Assembly: GCA_018830645.1 (NCBI GenBank)
Contig: JAHJSA010000050.1
Span: 1 to 64,000, forward strand
DNA: 64,000 bases
Origin: Actinomycetota bacterium
GTDB taxonomy: Bacteria; Actinomycetota; Thermoleophilia; RBG-16-64-13
Reading direction: 5' to 3'
Of the stretch, positions 19,054 to 26,898 are shown piece by piece. The notes below the pieces were generated by a model, which was not told the DNA's origin, searched no databases, and saw only the letters and a program-made list of their open reading frames with translations. How positions within the stretch are numbered: position 1 is the stretch's first letter; each line of letters begins with the position of its first letter. Made by a program: the position numbers and the translations under genes.

Positions 19054-20568
19054 TCAGAAGATGTCCCAGACTTGGAGGCCGGCCTGAGCAGGCAGTTGGA
19101 ACGTCGTGTAGAGGGTGCGCGGCGACTTGTTGGTCACTTCGACCGCGGTTACGGCGTAGTTGCCCGGCGGGAGGTTGCTGATGGTCACTATCCCACCGTT
19201 CTTGGCGACCTGACCGGTGTACACGGTCACGCTGCTCGCGTTTTTCACAGTGAGGTTGAAAGGCTTGGGCGAGCTGTTCTTGATCTTGACGGAATAGAGT
19301 GCGGCGGTGCTGGTGGTGGTGCCGCCGGACGTCGTGGTAGTGGTGGACACGGTGGCGGCGGCGGGAAGCTGCTGCTGGAGCGTGACCGGCGTGCCCACCT
19401 TCCCGGCTATGTCGATACCCTTAAGGCTGTACTGGTACGTGTTGGTGGTGCCCGTCGTACCCCACGGGTCCTTGAGGGTGGCGGTACTGCCCACGTCGGT
19501 GTACGTGTTCGCTGTACCGAGGAGCGTGGTCACGGTCACCCAGGGGGTGCTCCACGTGCCCGCTGTATCGCGCTTGCGCCGCTCGAGCACCCAAGAGACA
19601 CGGTCTCGCTCCGCACCGGGGACCCAGCTGAGCAGGATCGTTTGGTTGTCGGCCACCTGGCCCATGAAGCTGGCAACGGCGTTCGGTGCGGCTTTCTCGA
19701 GGCGCACCCTCATCTTGTAGACGTTGCCCGGCTGATCGTACTCGTTGTAGGCGAGGGCCTCGACGTCCCAGTAGCCGTCGGGGATGGTGGCGCTGTCGAA
19801 GTTGTGCTCGAACCAGATGTCGTTCACCTTCCCGTCTCCGCCGAACGTGTGCTTCAGGGTTGAAGACGGGATCCTATACTCCAGCGCGGGATTCCCGAGC
19901 TGGATCCTCGCGCCTTGGTCGTCGACGAAGTCCAGTCTCAGGTAGACGTTCTTGGCGGCCATGCCCACTTGATTCAGGTTCTTGTAGACGAGGTCCCAAT
20001 CGCTGCGGGCGATATGGTACTTCGCCACGATGGTGCCGGACACGACGGGGAAGGGCGAGCCGAGTGGGTCGGGCGTGAGGTTGATGGCAGGCGTGAACTC
20101 GAGGAGGGAGCCCCGCGGCCCGAGGAACTGTTGGTGGATGAGCGTGCTAATGACCGCGGGATCGCCCTCCGGCTTCCCGATCCAGGAGACCGTCACGATC
20201 ACCTTCTTGAGTTGCCCGCCACCCGATGTGGAGTTGGCGACCGAGTACGCGATGTTATAGGTGTTGCCGCGCATGACGGCGGTCGTGCCGAGCAGATTGC
20301 TCAGGTTGGTGGGATCGGTGGGCGATGCCGTGTTCTCCTTGATCTCGCGGTAGTCGAGCTGGCGGATCTCTTCCAGCTTCTGCCTGGCCACGTTGGTGGC
20401 GGCACTCTTGAAGCGTGACGCCGAGGACTTCTCCAAGCCGCTCAGGAAGAACGGCAGAAAGCCGGCCAGCACGATGAGGAGCAGAAGGCTGGCGACCATG
20501 ACCTCGATGAGCGTGAAACCGGCCTGCGAACCATCATCGCGTCGGTTTCGGAAACGAATGTGTGTCAT
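19054..20568 (-). CDS. Large prepilin-type protein with FN3-like and C-terminal beta domains (PilV-like)
   Basis: A 504-residue protein beginning with a prepilin signal (SQAG|FTLIEVMVASLLLLIVLAG), much larger than a typical minor pilin. After the pilin module, residues about 310-400 resemble a fibronectin type III fold (DNQTILLSWVPG, TYQYSLKGIDIAGKVG), followed by a Thr-rich linker and a C-terminal beta domain like a carboxypeptidase regulatory domain (ISNLPPGNYAVTAVEV). Such a layout suggests a tip adhesin, which is an inference. It is first in the minus-strand operon and has GGAG eight bases before its ATG. Confidence 0.8.
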   Translation of the reverse strand: MTHIRFRNRRDDGSQAGFTLIEVMVASLLLLIVLAGFLPFFLSGLEKSSASRFKSAATNVARQKLEEIRQLDYREIKENTASPTDPTNLSNLLGTTAVMRGNTYNIAYSVANSTSGGGQLKKVIVTVSWIGKPEGDPAVISTLIHQQFLGPRGSLLEFTPAINLTPDPLGSPFPVVSGTIVAKYHIARSDWDLVYKNLNQVGMAAKNVYLRLDFVDDQGARIQLGNPALEYRIPSSTLKHTFGGDGKVNDIWFEHNFDSATIPDGYWDVEALAYNEYDQPGNVYKMRVRLEKAAPNAVASFMGQVADNQTILLSWVPGAERDRVSWVLERRKRDTAGTWSTPWVTVTTLLGTANTYTDVGSTATLKDPWGTTGTTNTYQYSLKGIDIAGKVGTPVTLQQQLPAAATVSTTTTTSGGTTTSTAALYSVKIKNSSPKPFNLTVKNASSVTVYTGQVAKNGGIVTISNLPPGNYAVTAVEVTNKSPRTLYTTFQLPAQAGLQVWDIF

Positions 20569-20887
20569 ATCGCCGCTCCGGTTCGCTTAGTGGGGACAGG
20601 CCGTGGTGCGACTTCGCCAGCCCGACGGGACGTGTGGGCGGGCTCGTGCCAACCGCACTCCGATCTACTATTCCCTCTATGAACCTCCACCATTCCAGCC
20701 TTCCCGGATCGTTGCCCGGCGGTAGGGGTGCTCGAACGCGGCACGGCCCTCCGTGTATCCATCGGCAGAGCGCTACCTCTTCTTGAGAGAAACATCACGC
20801 GCCGGGCGCCGCCGTAGAATAGGGCGTTTAGAGGCCAGATATGAAGCCTCTCGTCTGTTGGAACGTACGAAGCGCTCGAATGACGCG
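20569..20887. other. Intergenic region upstream of the minus-strand prepilin operon
   Basis: Short open frames here have no recognisable family and no codon-use support. The inverted repeat AGAGGC/GCCTCT at 20830-20851 may end the Nudix transcript on the minus strand. I see no convincing -35/-10 pair for the prepilin operon; a TATTCT on the minus strand near 20812 is the best weak match. Confidence 0.4.
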
Positions 20888-21406
20888 TCATTCGTCGGCC
20901 CAGCGTCTCCCAGCCGCGCGAAAGGTCATCGGGGTGTCAGTTGACCGTGATCCGAGTTCATCGAGCCACGCCTGAAGCAGATCGTGGATAGGCGGATGGA
21001 GGTCCAGGCCGAGAGACTCGTCGGCCGTGGCCCAGCACAGCCCTCGGATGGCGGGATCGCCGGCGACCGGCGTAGGCGGTTCCGTCAGGCAGTCGCCTTC
21101 GGGCGAGACAGGCGTCGCGAGCAGCACAACCTGGATCAGATGGCGGGTCAGTCCCCCGTCGGGCGAGATGGTCTCCACGAGACCGATCGGAGCGTCGGCC
21201 ACCCGTACGCGGAGGCCACACTCCTCTTCGATCTCCCGTTCAAGCGCTGCGGCAAGGGTCTCCCCGCGCTCCACCGCCCCCCCGGGCAGCAACCAGTAAC
21301 CACTGCCGCCTCTCTCCTGACGCACCAGCAGGAATCTGCCCGAATGGTGCACGAGCCCCGACACGCGGATGTTTGGCCGTGGGTTCATCGGGATATCGAA
21401 GCACAT
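20888..21406 (-). CDS. Nudix hydrolase
   Basis: A 172-residue Nudix-fold pyrophosphohydrolase. The Nudix box is complete: GGAVERGETLAAALEREI followed by EEECGL, with the catalytic Glu cluster intact. The flanking sequence GYWLLPGG is typical of nucleotide- or sugar-nucleotide-cleaving members. Substrate cannot be predicted. ATG at 21406 is used; a second in-frame ATG six codons later is possible. It is transcribed away from the neighbouring plus-strand gene at 21553. Confidence 0.9.
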   Translation of the reverse strand: MCFDIPMNPRPNIRVSGLVHHSGRFLLVRQERGGSGYWLLPGGAVERGETLAAALEREIEEECGLRVRVADAPIGLVETISPDGGLTRHLIQVVLLATPVSPEGDCLTEPPTPVAGDPAIRGLCWATADESLGLDLHPPIHDLLQAWLDELGSRSTDTPMTFRAAGRRWADE

Positions 21407-21440
21407 ATGAGTATCGTTGCTGCGCTCTTGTGGCGACTTC

Positions 21441-21469
21441 TCGACATGCGTCGTTCATCTTACTAGAAT
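21441..21469 (+). promoter_or_regulatory. Promoter for the small winged-helix-like gene
   Basis: TCGACA (21441-21446) and TAGAAT (21464-21469) are separated by 17 bp, predicting a start near 21476 and a leader of about 80 nt. Confidence 0.65.
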
Positions 21470-21552
21470 AGTGTTCGGCGTGACTCCGGGAAGCGTGATG
21501 CTGTGCCCGGGCAAGGGACGGACGTATCCGCATACACGAGGGGAACAAGAAC

Positions 21553-21897
21553 GTGGTGATGGACGAGAGCAGGGAAGCGTTCCTCGCATTCATAGACTCG
21601 TGTGTCACCTCCTTCGAGGCGTGGGACATCCTCGCCTATCTTGCCGCTCACCCGCAAGCGACACTCTCGCTCGACCGCATGGCGGCCGATCTGGGTCGTC
21701 GCCCGGAGGACCTCGCCGCCGCAGCCGCGCTGCTAGAGGTGCGCGGCGTGCTGGTGGGGGAACCTGACGGCGTCGGGTGGAGGCTCACGGAGTCAGCCGA
21801 GCTTCGCGCGGATGTAGATGCCTTCAACACCGCGATCGCGAACAACAAGGACCGTCTGTTCGTCCTTACGCGCCTCCTGGAGAACCTCAGCCGCTAG
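21553..21897 (+). CDS. Small winged-helix-like protein of unknown function
   Basis: A 114-residue, mostly helical acidic protein. The middle (LAYLAAHPQATLSLDRMAADLGR to LEVRGVLVGEPDGVGWRLTES) has the helix-helix-helix-wing order of a MarR-like or PadR-like winged helix, but I do not recognise the family. It has no obvious ligand domain. The start is GTG 21553 or ATG 21559, with GAGGGGA upstream. It precedes the riboswitch-controlled pilin, so a regulatory link is possible but not shown. Confidence 0.7.
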   Translation: MVMDESREAFLAFIDSCVTSFEAWDILAYLAAHPQATLSLDRMAADLGRRPEDLAAAAALLEVRGVLVGEPDGVGWRLTESAELRADVDAFNTAIANNKDRLFVLTRLLENLSR

Positions 21898-21916
21898 GAG
21901 CGTCCCTCCGGGTTGC

Positions 21917-21947
21917 GGCGTCCCGACGGCGTCCCCTCGGGACCGCC
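21917..21947 (+). terminator. Hairpin after the winged-helix-like gene
   Basis: GGCG-TCCCGA (21917-21926) pairs with TCGGGA-C-CGCC (21937-21947) with one bulge and a ten-base loop. No T-run follows, so efficiency is uncertain. Confidence 0.4.
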
Positions 21948-22144
21948 CTCAGGACCGTGGCGCGCCAATCCCCACCATCGAGCGTAGATACAGCGCTCAA
22001 GTGCGCGCCTATCCTGCCGATACGTGCAACGTAGACCCGGGAAGAGGTATGCCCGAACCCCGCAAGACGACGGCGACGATGAACACGGAAGATACATTTC
22101 CTGTCTAGAGTCGAGCGAGTCGGGAATACTTGGGTCGTAAGGTG

Positions 22145-22213
22145 TAAAGGGCAAACCACCCGCGAGGGTGGGACGCAAAGCTCCAGGGCCCAAGAGGCCG
22201 GCTGAGCCGCCAC
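22145..22213 (+). promoter_or_regulatory. Cyclic di-GMP-I (GEMM) riboswitch aptamer
   Basis: The conserved GEMM core is present in order: AAGGGCAAACC (22147-22157), a hairpin CACCC-GCGA-GGGTG with a GNRA tetraloop, GGGACGCAAAGC (about 22170-22181), then the second stem GGGCC-CAAGA-GGCC and GGCTGAGCCGCC. The GGGACGCAAAGC block and tetraloop stem are diagnostic of the class, which senses cyclic di-GMP. It lies about 100 nt before a type IV pilin gene, a known context for this riboswitch. A weak -10 (AATACT, 22125-22130) would start the transcript just upstream. Confidence 0.88.
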
Positions 22214-22224
22214 CGGTCCCTCGA

Positions 22225-22264
22225 GGTCTGTGGTTTGCCGAATGCGCCGCAGACCTTTTCGTTT
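22225..22264 (+). terminator. Riboswitch expression platform: intrinsic terminator
   Basis: GGTCTGTGG (22225-22233) pairs with CCGCAGACC (22247-22255), with one G-U, followed by TTTTCGTTT. The segment GTGGTTTGCC (22230-22239), which includes part of the terminator 5' arm, is perfectly complementary to GGCAAACCAC (22150-22159) in the aptamer. The two structures exclude each other, so ligand binding should free the terminator and turn transcription off. Confidence 0.82.
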
Positions 22265-22308
22265 GCCGCGCCAGATACGGTCGTGTTCTACATAAGGAGG
22301 TCGGAATC

Positions 22309-22791
22309 ATGTTGCAGGCAATCCGCAAGAGGATGCAGGGCGAAGGCGGCTTCACCCTCATCGAACTGTTGGTGGTGATCATCATCATCGCCATCCTCGC
22401 CGCAATCGCCATCCCCACCTTCCTGGGCCAGCGCCAGAAGGCTCAGGATGCGTCGGCCAAGTCGCTCGTGCGCAACGCGATGACGGCCATGGAGTCGCAG
22501 TACGTGGACTCGAAGACGTTCGTGGACAGTGCAGCGATGACTACCTCTCTGCAGTTGATCGAACCGTCGGTGACTTTCATCATCCTCGCGGATGCAGCAA
22601 CTGTATCGACGGTCAACGCAACGGCCTTGGCCCAACTTGCACAAGTGAACTACGCGGGCACAAGCAACACATACTCGATCGGTTCGGTGTCTGAATCGGA
22701 CAACAAGTTCGGCGTGTTCGTAAACAAGGGCGCATCTGGTGGCACCACCTTCGTGAAGGTCATCGGTTCCATCTCCAGCACCGGCTGGTAG
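22309..22791 (+). CDS. Type IV major-pilin-like prepilin (riboswitch controlled)
   Basis: A 160-residue prepilin with a short leader MLQAIRKRMQGEGG|FTLIELLVVIIIIAILAAIA: cleavage after Gly14, Phe at +1, Glu at +5, then the polymerisation helix. The remainder is a small globular domain with no Cys pair. AAGGAGG at 22294-22300 is a strong Shine-Dalgarno for ATG 22309; in-frame codons further upstream lie in the riboswitch. Size, strong SD and its own promoter-riboswitch-terminator unit suggest a highly expressed major pilin; this is an inference. A clear terminator follows at 22831. Confidence 0.9.
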   Translation: MLQAIRKRMQGEGGFTLIELLVVIIIIAILAAIAIPTFLGQRQKAQDASAKSLVRNAMTAMESQYVDSKTFVDSAAMTTSLQLIEPSVTFIILADAATVSTVNATALAQLAQVNYAGTSNTYSIGSVSESDNKFGVFVNKGASGGTTFVKVIGSISSTGW

Positions 22792-22830
22792 GAAGCGACG
22801 CCGGGCGCACTTCTGTGGGCCTAGAGTTCG

Positions 22831-22866
22831 AAAAGGATCCCGCTTCGGCGGGGTCCTTTTCTTTCG
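22831..22866 (+). terminator. Rho-independent terminator after the pilin gene
   Basis: AAAAGGATCCCGC (22831-22843), loop TTCG, GCGGGGTCCTTTT (22848-22860) with one G-U pair, then further T residues. A textbook terminator that makes the pilin a single-gene transcript. Confidence 0.9.
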
Positions 22867-22884
22867 GCACAAGCCCGTCGCGGG

Positions 22885-24285
22885 ATGGATGGCGTGATAC
22901 GGAGTAACCTCACGACAAGCCCCACCACCCACTGTTCGCCCGATATCGCGTCGGGCGGTGCTAACACAGTCCTCGTGACCCTTCTCCTCGCCGCTGTCTC
23001 CCTCCCGATCTGGGCGATGCGGCCCCTTGACTTCGTCAAGTTCGGGGACATCAAGTACCAGTTGGTGATGGGCATCGCCCTCACTGCCGGCCTCGCCCTG
23101 TTGGTGGAGGCGGTCGCCGTTGGGGGCTTCAGGTTGCGGGCCAGCCCCTCGCTGTGGGCTCTCGGCGTGCTCGTCATCGACGGACTCGCGGCGTCGCTGG
23201 CGTCTGAGGATCCGACCGTCGCCGTCACAGGCAACCTCATCCGCAGAGACGGCTACTTGATGCTGCTGGGCAACGCCATGCTGTTCTTGATTGCGTATTC
23301 GGTCTCAGCGGGCAGAGTGCGGTGCGTGGCCCGGATGCTCGCGACGGCCGTCGTTCTGGCGGCACTCCCTGTATGGGCCTATGCTTTCGCTCAGTCGCTT
23401 GGCGCGGATCCTTTCGTATGGGAGCCGTTTCGAGGGGAAAGTGGAAGGGTGTTCTCGACTCTTGGCAACCCTATCTTCCTGGGTGCGTACTCGATGATGG
23501 CGTCTTTGGTCGCGCTCGGCTTGTGGATGGATCGGGGCCGGCGCTTGCGCCGCTGGTGGTTGGCGGCGGCGGCACTGGGCGTGGGCGTCACGGGACTCAC
23601 CGCTTCCAGAGCCGCGTGGCTCGGGCTCGCGCTCGGCTGCTTGGCCTTGTGTTGGCCGGCCCTGCGGGCGAGAGCATTGACTCGACTGGTCGTGGGCGCG
23701 GTCGCCGCTGCCGTACTGGGAGTATCCCTGGTCGGACTGCTGGCTTGGGTCGGTACGCCCGCTCAGAGGACCATGCTCACACAGAGTGTTCAAACCCTTT
23801 CCGACCCCGGGGCGGGGCGGAACGCCGGGCGGGTGGCCATATGGAACATCACCCTCGAGATGATCAGAGATCATCCGTATCTAGGAGTGGGGCCCGATCT
23901 GATGGGCGCGCGGTTCGAGGAGTATCGGACCGCGGGCTACGATGCGGCCGAGGGCGAGGATCGTATCGCCGACAAGCCGCACAGTGTCGTCTTGGAGTGG
24001 GGAGTGGAGACCGGCATCCCTGGCGCTGTGCTCTTCAGCGGTTTGGTGCTTGGAGTGCTCTACCTTGGAGCGGGGGTGGCCACGGCGGCTTCCCAAGAAG
24101 CAGCCGAGAGGTGGGCTCTGGCGGGGATCTGGGCGGCGGCGGTGGCGTACATGGGGCAGTCCCTGATAACCGTTACCGCTATCGGGGTCGATGGAGTGTG
24201 GTGGGTGCTGCTCGGCACCCTCTCAGGGGCGTTTGTGGCGCTCGCCCCCAGGAATCCTGCGCCATCGCACGGAGGGAAGACTTGA
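22885..24285 (+). CDS. O-antigen ligase-like membrane protein (Wzy_C family)
   Basis: A 466-residue polytopic protein with about ten to twelve hydrophobic helices. The central loop has Wzy_C landmarks: GNPIFLGAYSMM, GRVAIWNITLEMIRDHPYLGVGPD, and HSVVLEWGVETGIPG. This superfamily includes O-antigen polymerases and ligases and the pilin O-oligosaccharyltransferases (PilO/PglL, TfpW). Lying between two pilin genes, it is a candidate pilin glycosyltransferase, but the family cannot decide between that and a surface polysaccharide role. ATG 22885 lacks a good Shine-Dalgarno; GTG 22894 is an alternative. Confidence 0.82.
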   Translation: MDGVIRSNLTTSPTTHCSPDIASGGANTVLVTLLLAAVSLPIWAMRPLDFVKFGDIKYQLVMGIALTAGLALLVEAVAVGGFRLRASPSLWALGVLVIDGLAASLASEDPTVAVTGNLIRRDGYLMLLGNAMLFLIAYSVSAGRVRCVARMLATAVVLAALPVWAYAFAQSLGADPFVWEPFRGESGRVFSTLGNPIFLGAYSMMASLVALGLWMDRGRRLRRWWLAAAALGVGVTGLTASRAAWLGLALGCLALCWPALRARALTRLVVGAVAAAVLGVSLVGLLAWVGTPAQRTMLTQSVQTLSDPGAGRNAGRVAIWNITLEMIRDHPYLGVGPDLMGARFEEYRTAGYDAAEGEDRIADKPHSVVLEWGVETGIPGAVLFSGLVLGVLYLGAGVATAASQEAAERWALAGIWAAAVAYMGQSLITVTAIGVDGVWWVLLGTLSGAFVALAPRNPAPSHGGKT

Positions 24286-24314
24286 TTGCATCCACGGTGC
24301 AATGTGGCTATGCT
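24286..24314 (+). promoter_or_regulatory. Promoter for the second pilin gene
   Basis: TTGCAT (24286-24291), 17-bp spacer, TATGCT (24309-24314), starting exactly at the end of the ligase gene. The predicted leader of about 115 nt contains GCGGCA/TGCCGC and GTCCCC/GGGGAC inverted repeats, so it is probably structured. I recognise no known riboswitch in it. Confidence 0.6.
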
Positions 24315-24436
24315 GGCTCGCCTCGGGCGGCACACCGGCCGACGTGGGTTGCCGCATCGCGCAAGGATACGGCGCGGCCTCGTCCCCGAGCCGCTCTGGG
24401 CGCGCGTAGGGGACCGACATCCGTGCGGCGGGTATC

Positions 24437-24946
24437 GTGTTAAACGGTGAGCGTGAGCGAGGTCCCGGCTACCCCCAGCAGAGCGGTTTCACGCTCATAG
24501 AGCTTCTCGTGGTCATCATCATCATCGCCGCCCTCGCGGCCATCGCGATCCCTACGTACCTGGGAACGAGGAGCCAAGCGCAAGATACCGCGGCGCTGGC
24601 CTCGATCAGGAATGCGCTGACGGTGGTGGAGAGCGCCCGTGTCGATGCTCCGAACTACGCGGTGTTGACCGTGGCCGATCTCGCGAAGATCGAGCCGGAC
24701 ATCGCGTGGCGCGTGGCTACCGCGGACCTCGTGGACGCCGGCAGCCTTCAGGTGACCGCAGCAGCAACCGCCGAAGCGTCGAAGAAGGAGATGGACTTCT
24801 ACGGGCAGGCTTGGGACACCTTCGATCTCGCCGTCGTGAGCGCGAGTGGCAACAAGTATGGTATCGAAGTGAGGGTCTCGGGAGGGGTCGGCGTCACCTA
24901 TCTCAAAGTGAAGGTCCTCGAGGGCATCACCAGCACCACGTGGTGA
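24437..24946 (+). CDS. Type IV prepilin (second pilin)
   Basis: A 169-residue prepilin with cleavage expected at QQSG|FTLIELLVVIIIIAALAAIA and Glu at +5. The N-terminal helix is nearly identical to that of the pilin at 22309, but the globular domain differs, so this is a paralogue rather than a recent copy. The start is taken as GTG 24437; no strong Shine-Dalgarno is seen. It has its own promoter at 24286. It may be an alternative major pilin or the main subunit of a pseudopilus with the four genes that follow. Confidence 0.88.
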   Translation: MLNGERERGPGYPQQSGFTLIELLVVIIIIAALAAIAIPTYLGTRSQAQDTAALASIRNALTVVESARVDAPNYAVLTVADLAKIEPDIAWRVATADLVDAGSLQVTAAATAEASKKEMDFYGQAWDTFDLAVVSASGNKYGIEVRVSGGVGVTYLKVKVLEGITSTTW

Positions 24947-25083
24947 TCTTCAGGCAGAATCTCAGGCGGGGCCGCTGAGCGACCCGGCGAGAGCGACGAC
25001 ATGGCGCCGCTGCTGCCACCCCGCCGCCACAGTCCTACTTCAGTCTGATTCTCTCGAGCATCTCACTCGCCTATCGTGCGGGC

Positions 25084-25575
25084 ATGATGTCGCCCTACCT
25101 CCACTTGCTTCCTCGCCCGCGGAACCTTGAGGCCGAGCCGGGCCACACCCTCATCGAGCTGCTCGTCGCACTCGCGCTTGTCTCCGTATGTATGGCTCTG
25201 CCCGTCTCGAGCATGATCGCGGTCTTCGACCAGCAGTTGAATCGCAACAATGCGCTGATCTGTCAGACGGCCGCGGCCGCCGCACAGGTAGGCGCGCTCA
25301 CCTCGGCTTCGGGGCGCACCGTGGCCTGGGACGCCGAAGGTCTGACGGTCTCACCTGATGGTGGCACTGGTGTGCGATTCCTCGTCGCCGGTGTTGGTTC
25401 CGGCCTAGGTACCAACGTATCGCGATGGCGGCGGGGGGGTGGTGTGAGCGTTCGCTTCGTCCCCGTGACGGCGTCGCCCGATTCAGCGGGTTCCGTGTAC
25501 TTCGGTGACGAGGGCAAGGGGCAGAGGGTGGTGGTGCGGCTGGAGAGCGGACTCACTCGAAGGGAATCCCGGTGA
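25084..25575 (+). CDS. Prepilin-type minor pilin, GspH/FimT-like
   Basis: A 163-residue protein with class III signal EPG|HTLIELLVALALVSVCMALP; the residue at +1 is His rather than Phe, but Glu at +5 is kept. The size and soluble domain suit a GspH/FimT-type minor pilin. A TATCGT hexamer ends six bases before ATG 25084, so the mRNA may be leaderless. The gene overlaps the next by GTGA, beginning a four-gene run with overlaps throughout. Confidence 0.8.
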   Translation: MMSPYLHLLPRPRNLEAEPGHTLIELLVALALVSVCMALPVSSMIAVFDQQLNRNNALICQTAAAAAQVGALTSASGRTVAWDAEGLTVSPDGGTGVRFLVAGVGSGLGTNVSRWRRGGGVSVRFVPVTASPDSAGSVYFGDEGKGQRVVVRLESGLTRRESR

Positions 25576-26321
25576 GAGCGTTGCGCCGTACTCGGCGCCG
25601 CGCGCAGGAGGGCGGGTCTACGCTCGTCGAGCTCTTGGCGGCGCTCACGATGGTGTCACTTCTTCTTGTGCCGCTCACCAGTGCCGTCCTCCGGCTCCGG
25701 GAACACGTGATCGACTCGTGGGGCGCCTCCCTCGAAGATGCTTCCACTGCCGGGAATGCGGATTCCGAGCATCGACGGCTGTGGAGGTGGTCGGATGTGA
25801 CCGTCGTTGCAGCGACCCCGATTCGAAACGGCGTCGAGGTGATGGTGAGAGGAGGGCGCCGCGACCGCGACCGAGAGATCGGGTGGTGGGTAAACGGATG
25901 GCCTGCGGGACGCTCCGCGGTGGACGCCACAGGCAGGGCGCTCGCTTCCACGGGGGAAGTCGCGAACTCGAGCGACACTGTGCTCACGATACGGGCCCGC
26001 GAGCAGGGAGGGGGCTGGGGAGTGCCCTGGCGGGTGGTGTTGGGCTCTGCAACGGCCGAGGTTCGTCCCGGGTCGCTGGGTGGCGCATCCTCGCCCTCCA
26101 GCGGCGGCCCCGGAGAAGGCGGGGCGGTCGCTGTGGTCCATATGAGGATACCGGGCCAGGGGCTACTGGATCCGGGCGACTCGAACCTGCCGGGCCTCCT
26201 TGCGCCAACGGGCGACGCACTGACGCTGTTCATGCCATCGGGCGTCGCGAGTCTGTCCTGCGACGGCGAACTACAATCCCTGCTTGTCGAACCCGGATCG
26301 GTGACGCATGTCTTCTTCTGA
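25572..26321 (+). CDS. Prepilin-type minor pilin
   Basis: A 249-residue protein with basic leader MRALRRTRRRAQEGG|STLVELLAALTMVSLLLVPL, cleaved before Ser with Glu at +5. The soluble part is rich in Gly and Ser and I cannot place it in a named GspI/GspJ group. GTG 25572 overlaps the previous stop by four bases and its end overlaps the following gene by 14 bp, so the set is translated together. Confidence 0.78.
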   Translation: MRALRRTRRRAQEGGSTLVELLAALTMVSLLLVPLTSAVLRLREHVIDSWGASLEDASTAGNADSEHRRLWRWSDVTVVAATPIRNGVEVMVRGGRRDRDREIGWWVNGWPAGRSAVDATGRALASTGEVANSSDTVLTIRAREQGGGWGVPWRVVLGSATAEVRPGSLGGASSPSSGGPGEGGAVAVVHMRIPGQGLLDPGDSNLPGLLAPTGDALTLFMPSGVASLSCDGELQSLLVEPGSVTHVFF

Positions 26322-26898
26322 GCGGGGCTTCACAGTCGTTGAGGTCTTGGTGTGCATGACGCTGTCGCTCACTCTGATGCTGGGGGTGGCGCCGTTGTGG
26401 ATCTCACTGCAATCGGCCGCGGTGGCGGCTCAGGAATCGGCCATCGCTCACGGCGCGTGGCGCGTGGCATCCGCCAGGCTCGAGCGCGACCTTCGCGGGG
26501 CGACCACCGAAGGCGCGACGGGCTTGGGGCCGAACCCTCTTCTCCAAGCCGCAACGACCGAGGTCGTCTTCGTCACCCGCGATCCCCGCACCGGAGCGCT
26601 CGAGATCGTGGAGTGGGAGGTGGCCGGCAGTTCGCTGATGCGACGCCGGAGGCCGTGGCCCGGCCTGCCACCCACTGCTCTGTCACATGGCGCCTTCTCC
26701 GACCACAAGACCATGCTGGAGGGGGTGAGTTCCGGGAGCTTCACGTTGGTATCGGGGGATTCCACGGTAGCCGGCAGTACGTACCCGGAGAAGGCGCCTG
26801 GTGTAGACATGGTGCGCTTTGCGGCGACGATCATCGGAGGCTCGCCAGCAGGAAGACACCGCCTTGGGGTCGCGAGTGAAATGAGCTTCGGATGGTAG
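26308..26898 (+). CDS. Prepilin-type minor pilin, PilW/GspJ-like
   Basis: A 196-residue protein with a very short leader, MSSSERG|FTVVEVLVCMTLSLTLMLGVAP, Glu at +5. The arrangement W-R-V-A-S-A-R-L-E-R-D-L-R after the helix resembles the GspJ/PilW pattern where a helix carries an RLERDL motif. It overlaps both neighbours, and it is the only set member with a standard Phe at +1 in this four-gene cluster. Confidence 0.8.
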   Translation: MSSSERGFTVVEVLVCMTLSLTLMLGVAPLWISLQSAAVAAQESAIAHGAWRVASARLERDLRGATTEGATGLGPNPLLQAATTEVVFVTRDPRTGALEIVEWEVAGSSLMRRRRPWPGLPPTALSHGAFSDHKTMLEGVSSGSFTLVSGDSTVAGSTYPEKAPGVDMVRFAATIIGGSPAGRHRLGVASEMSFGW

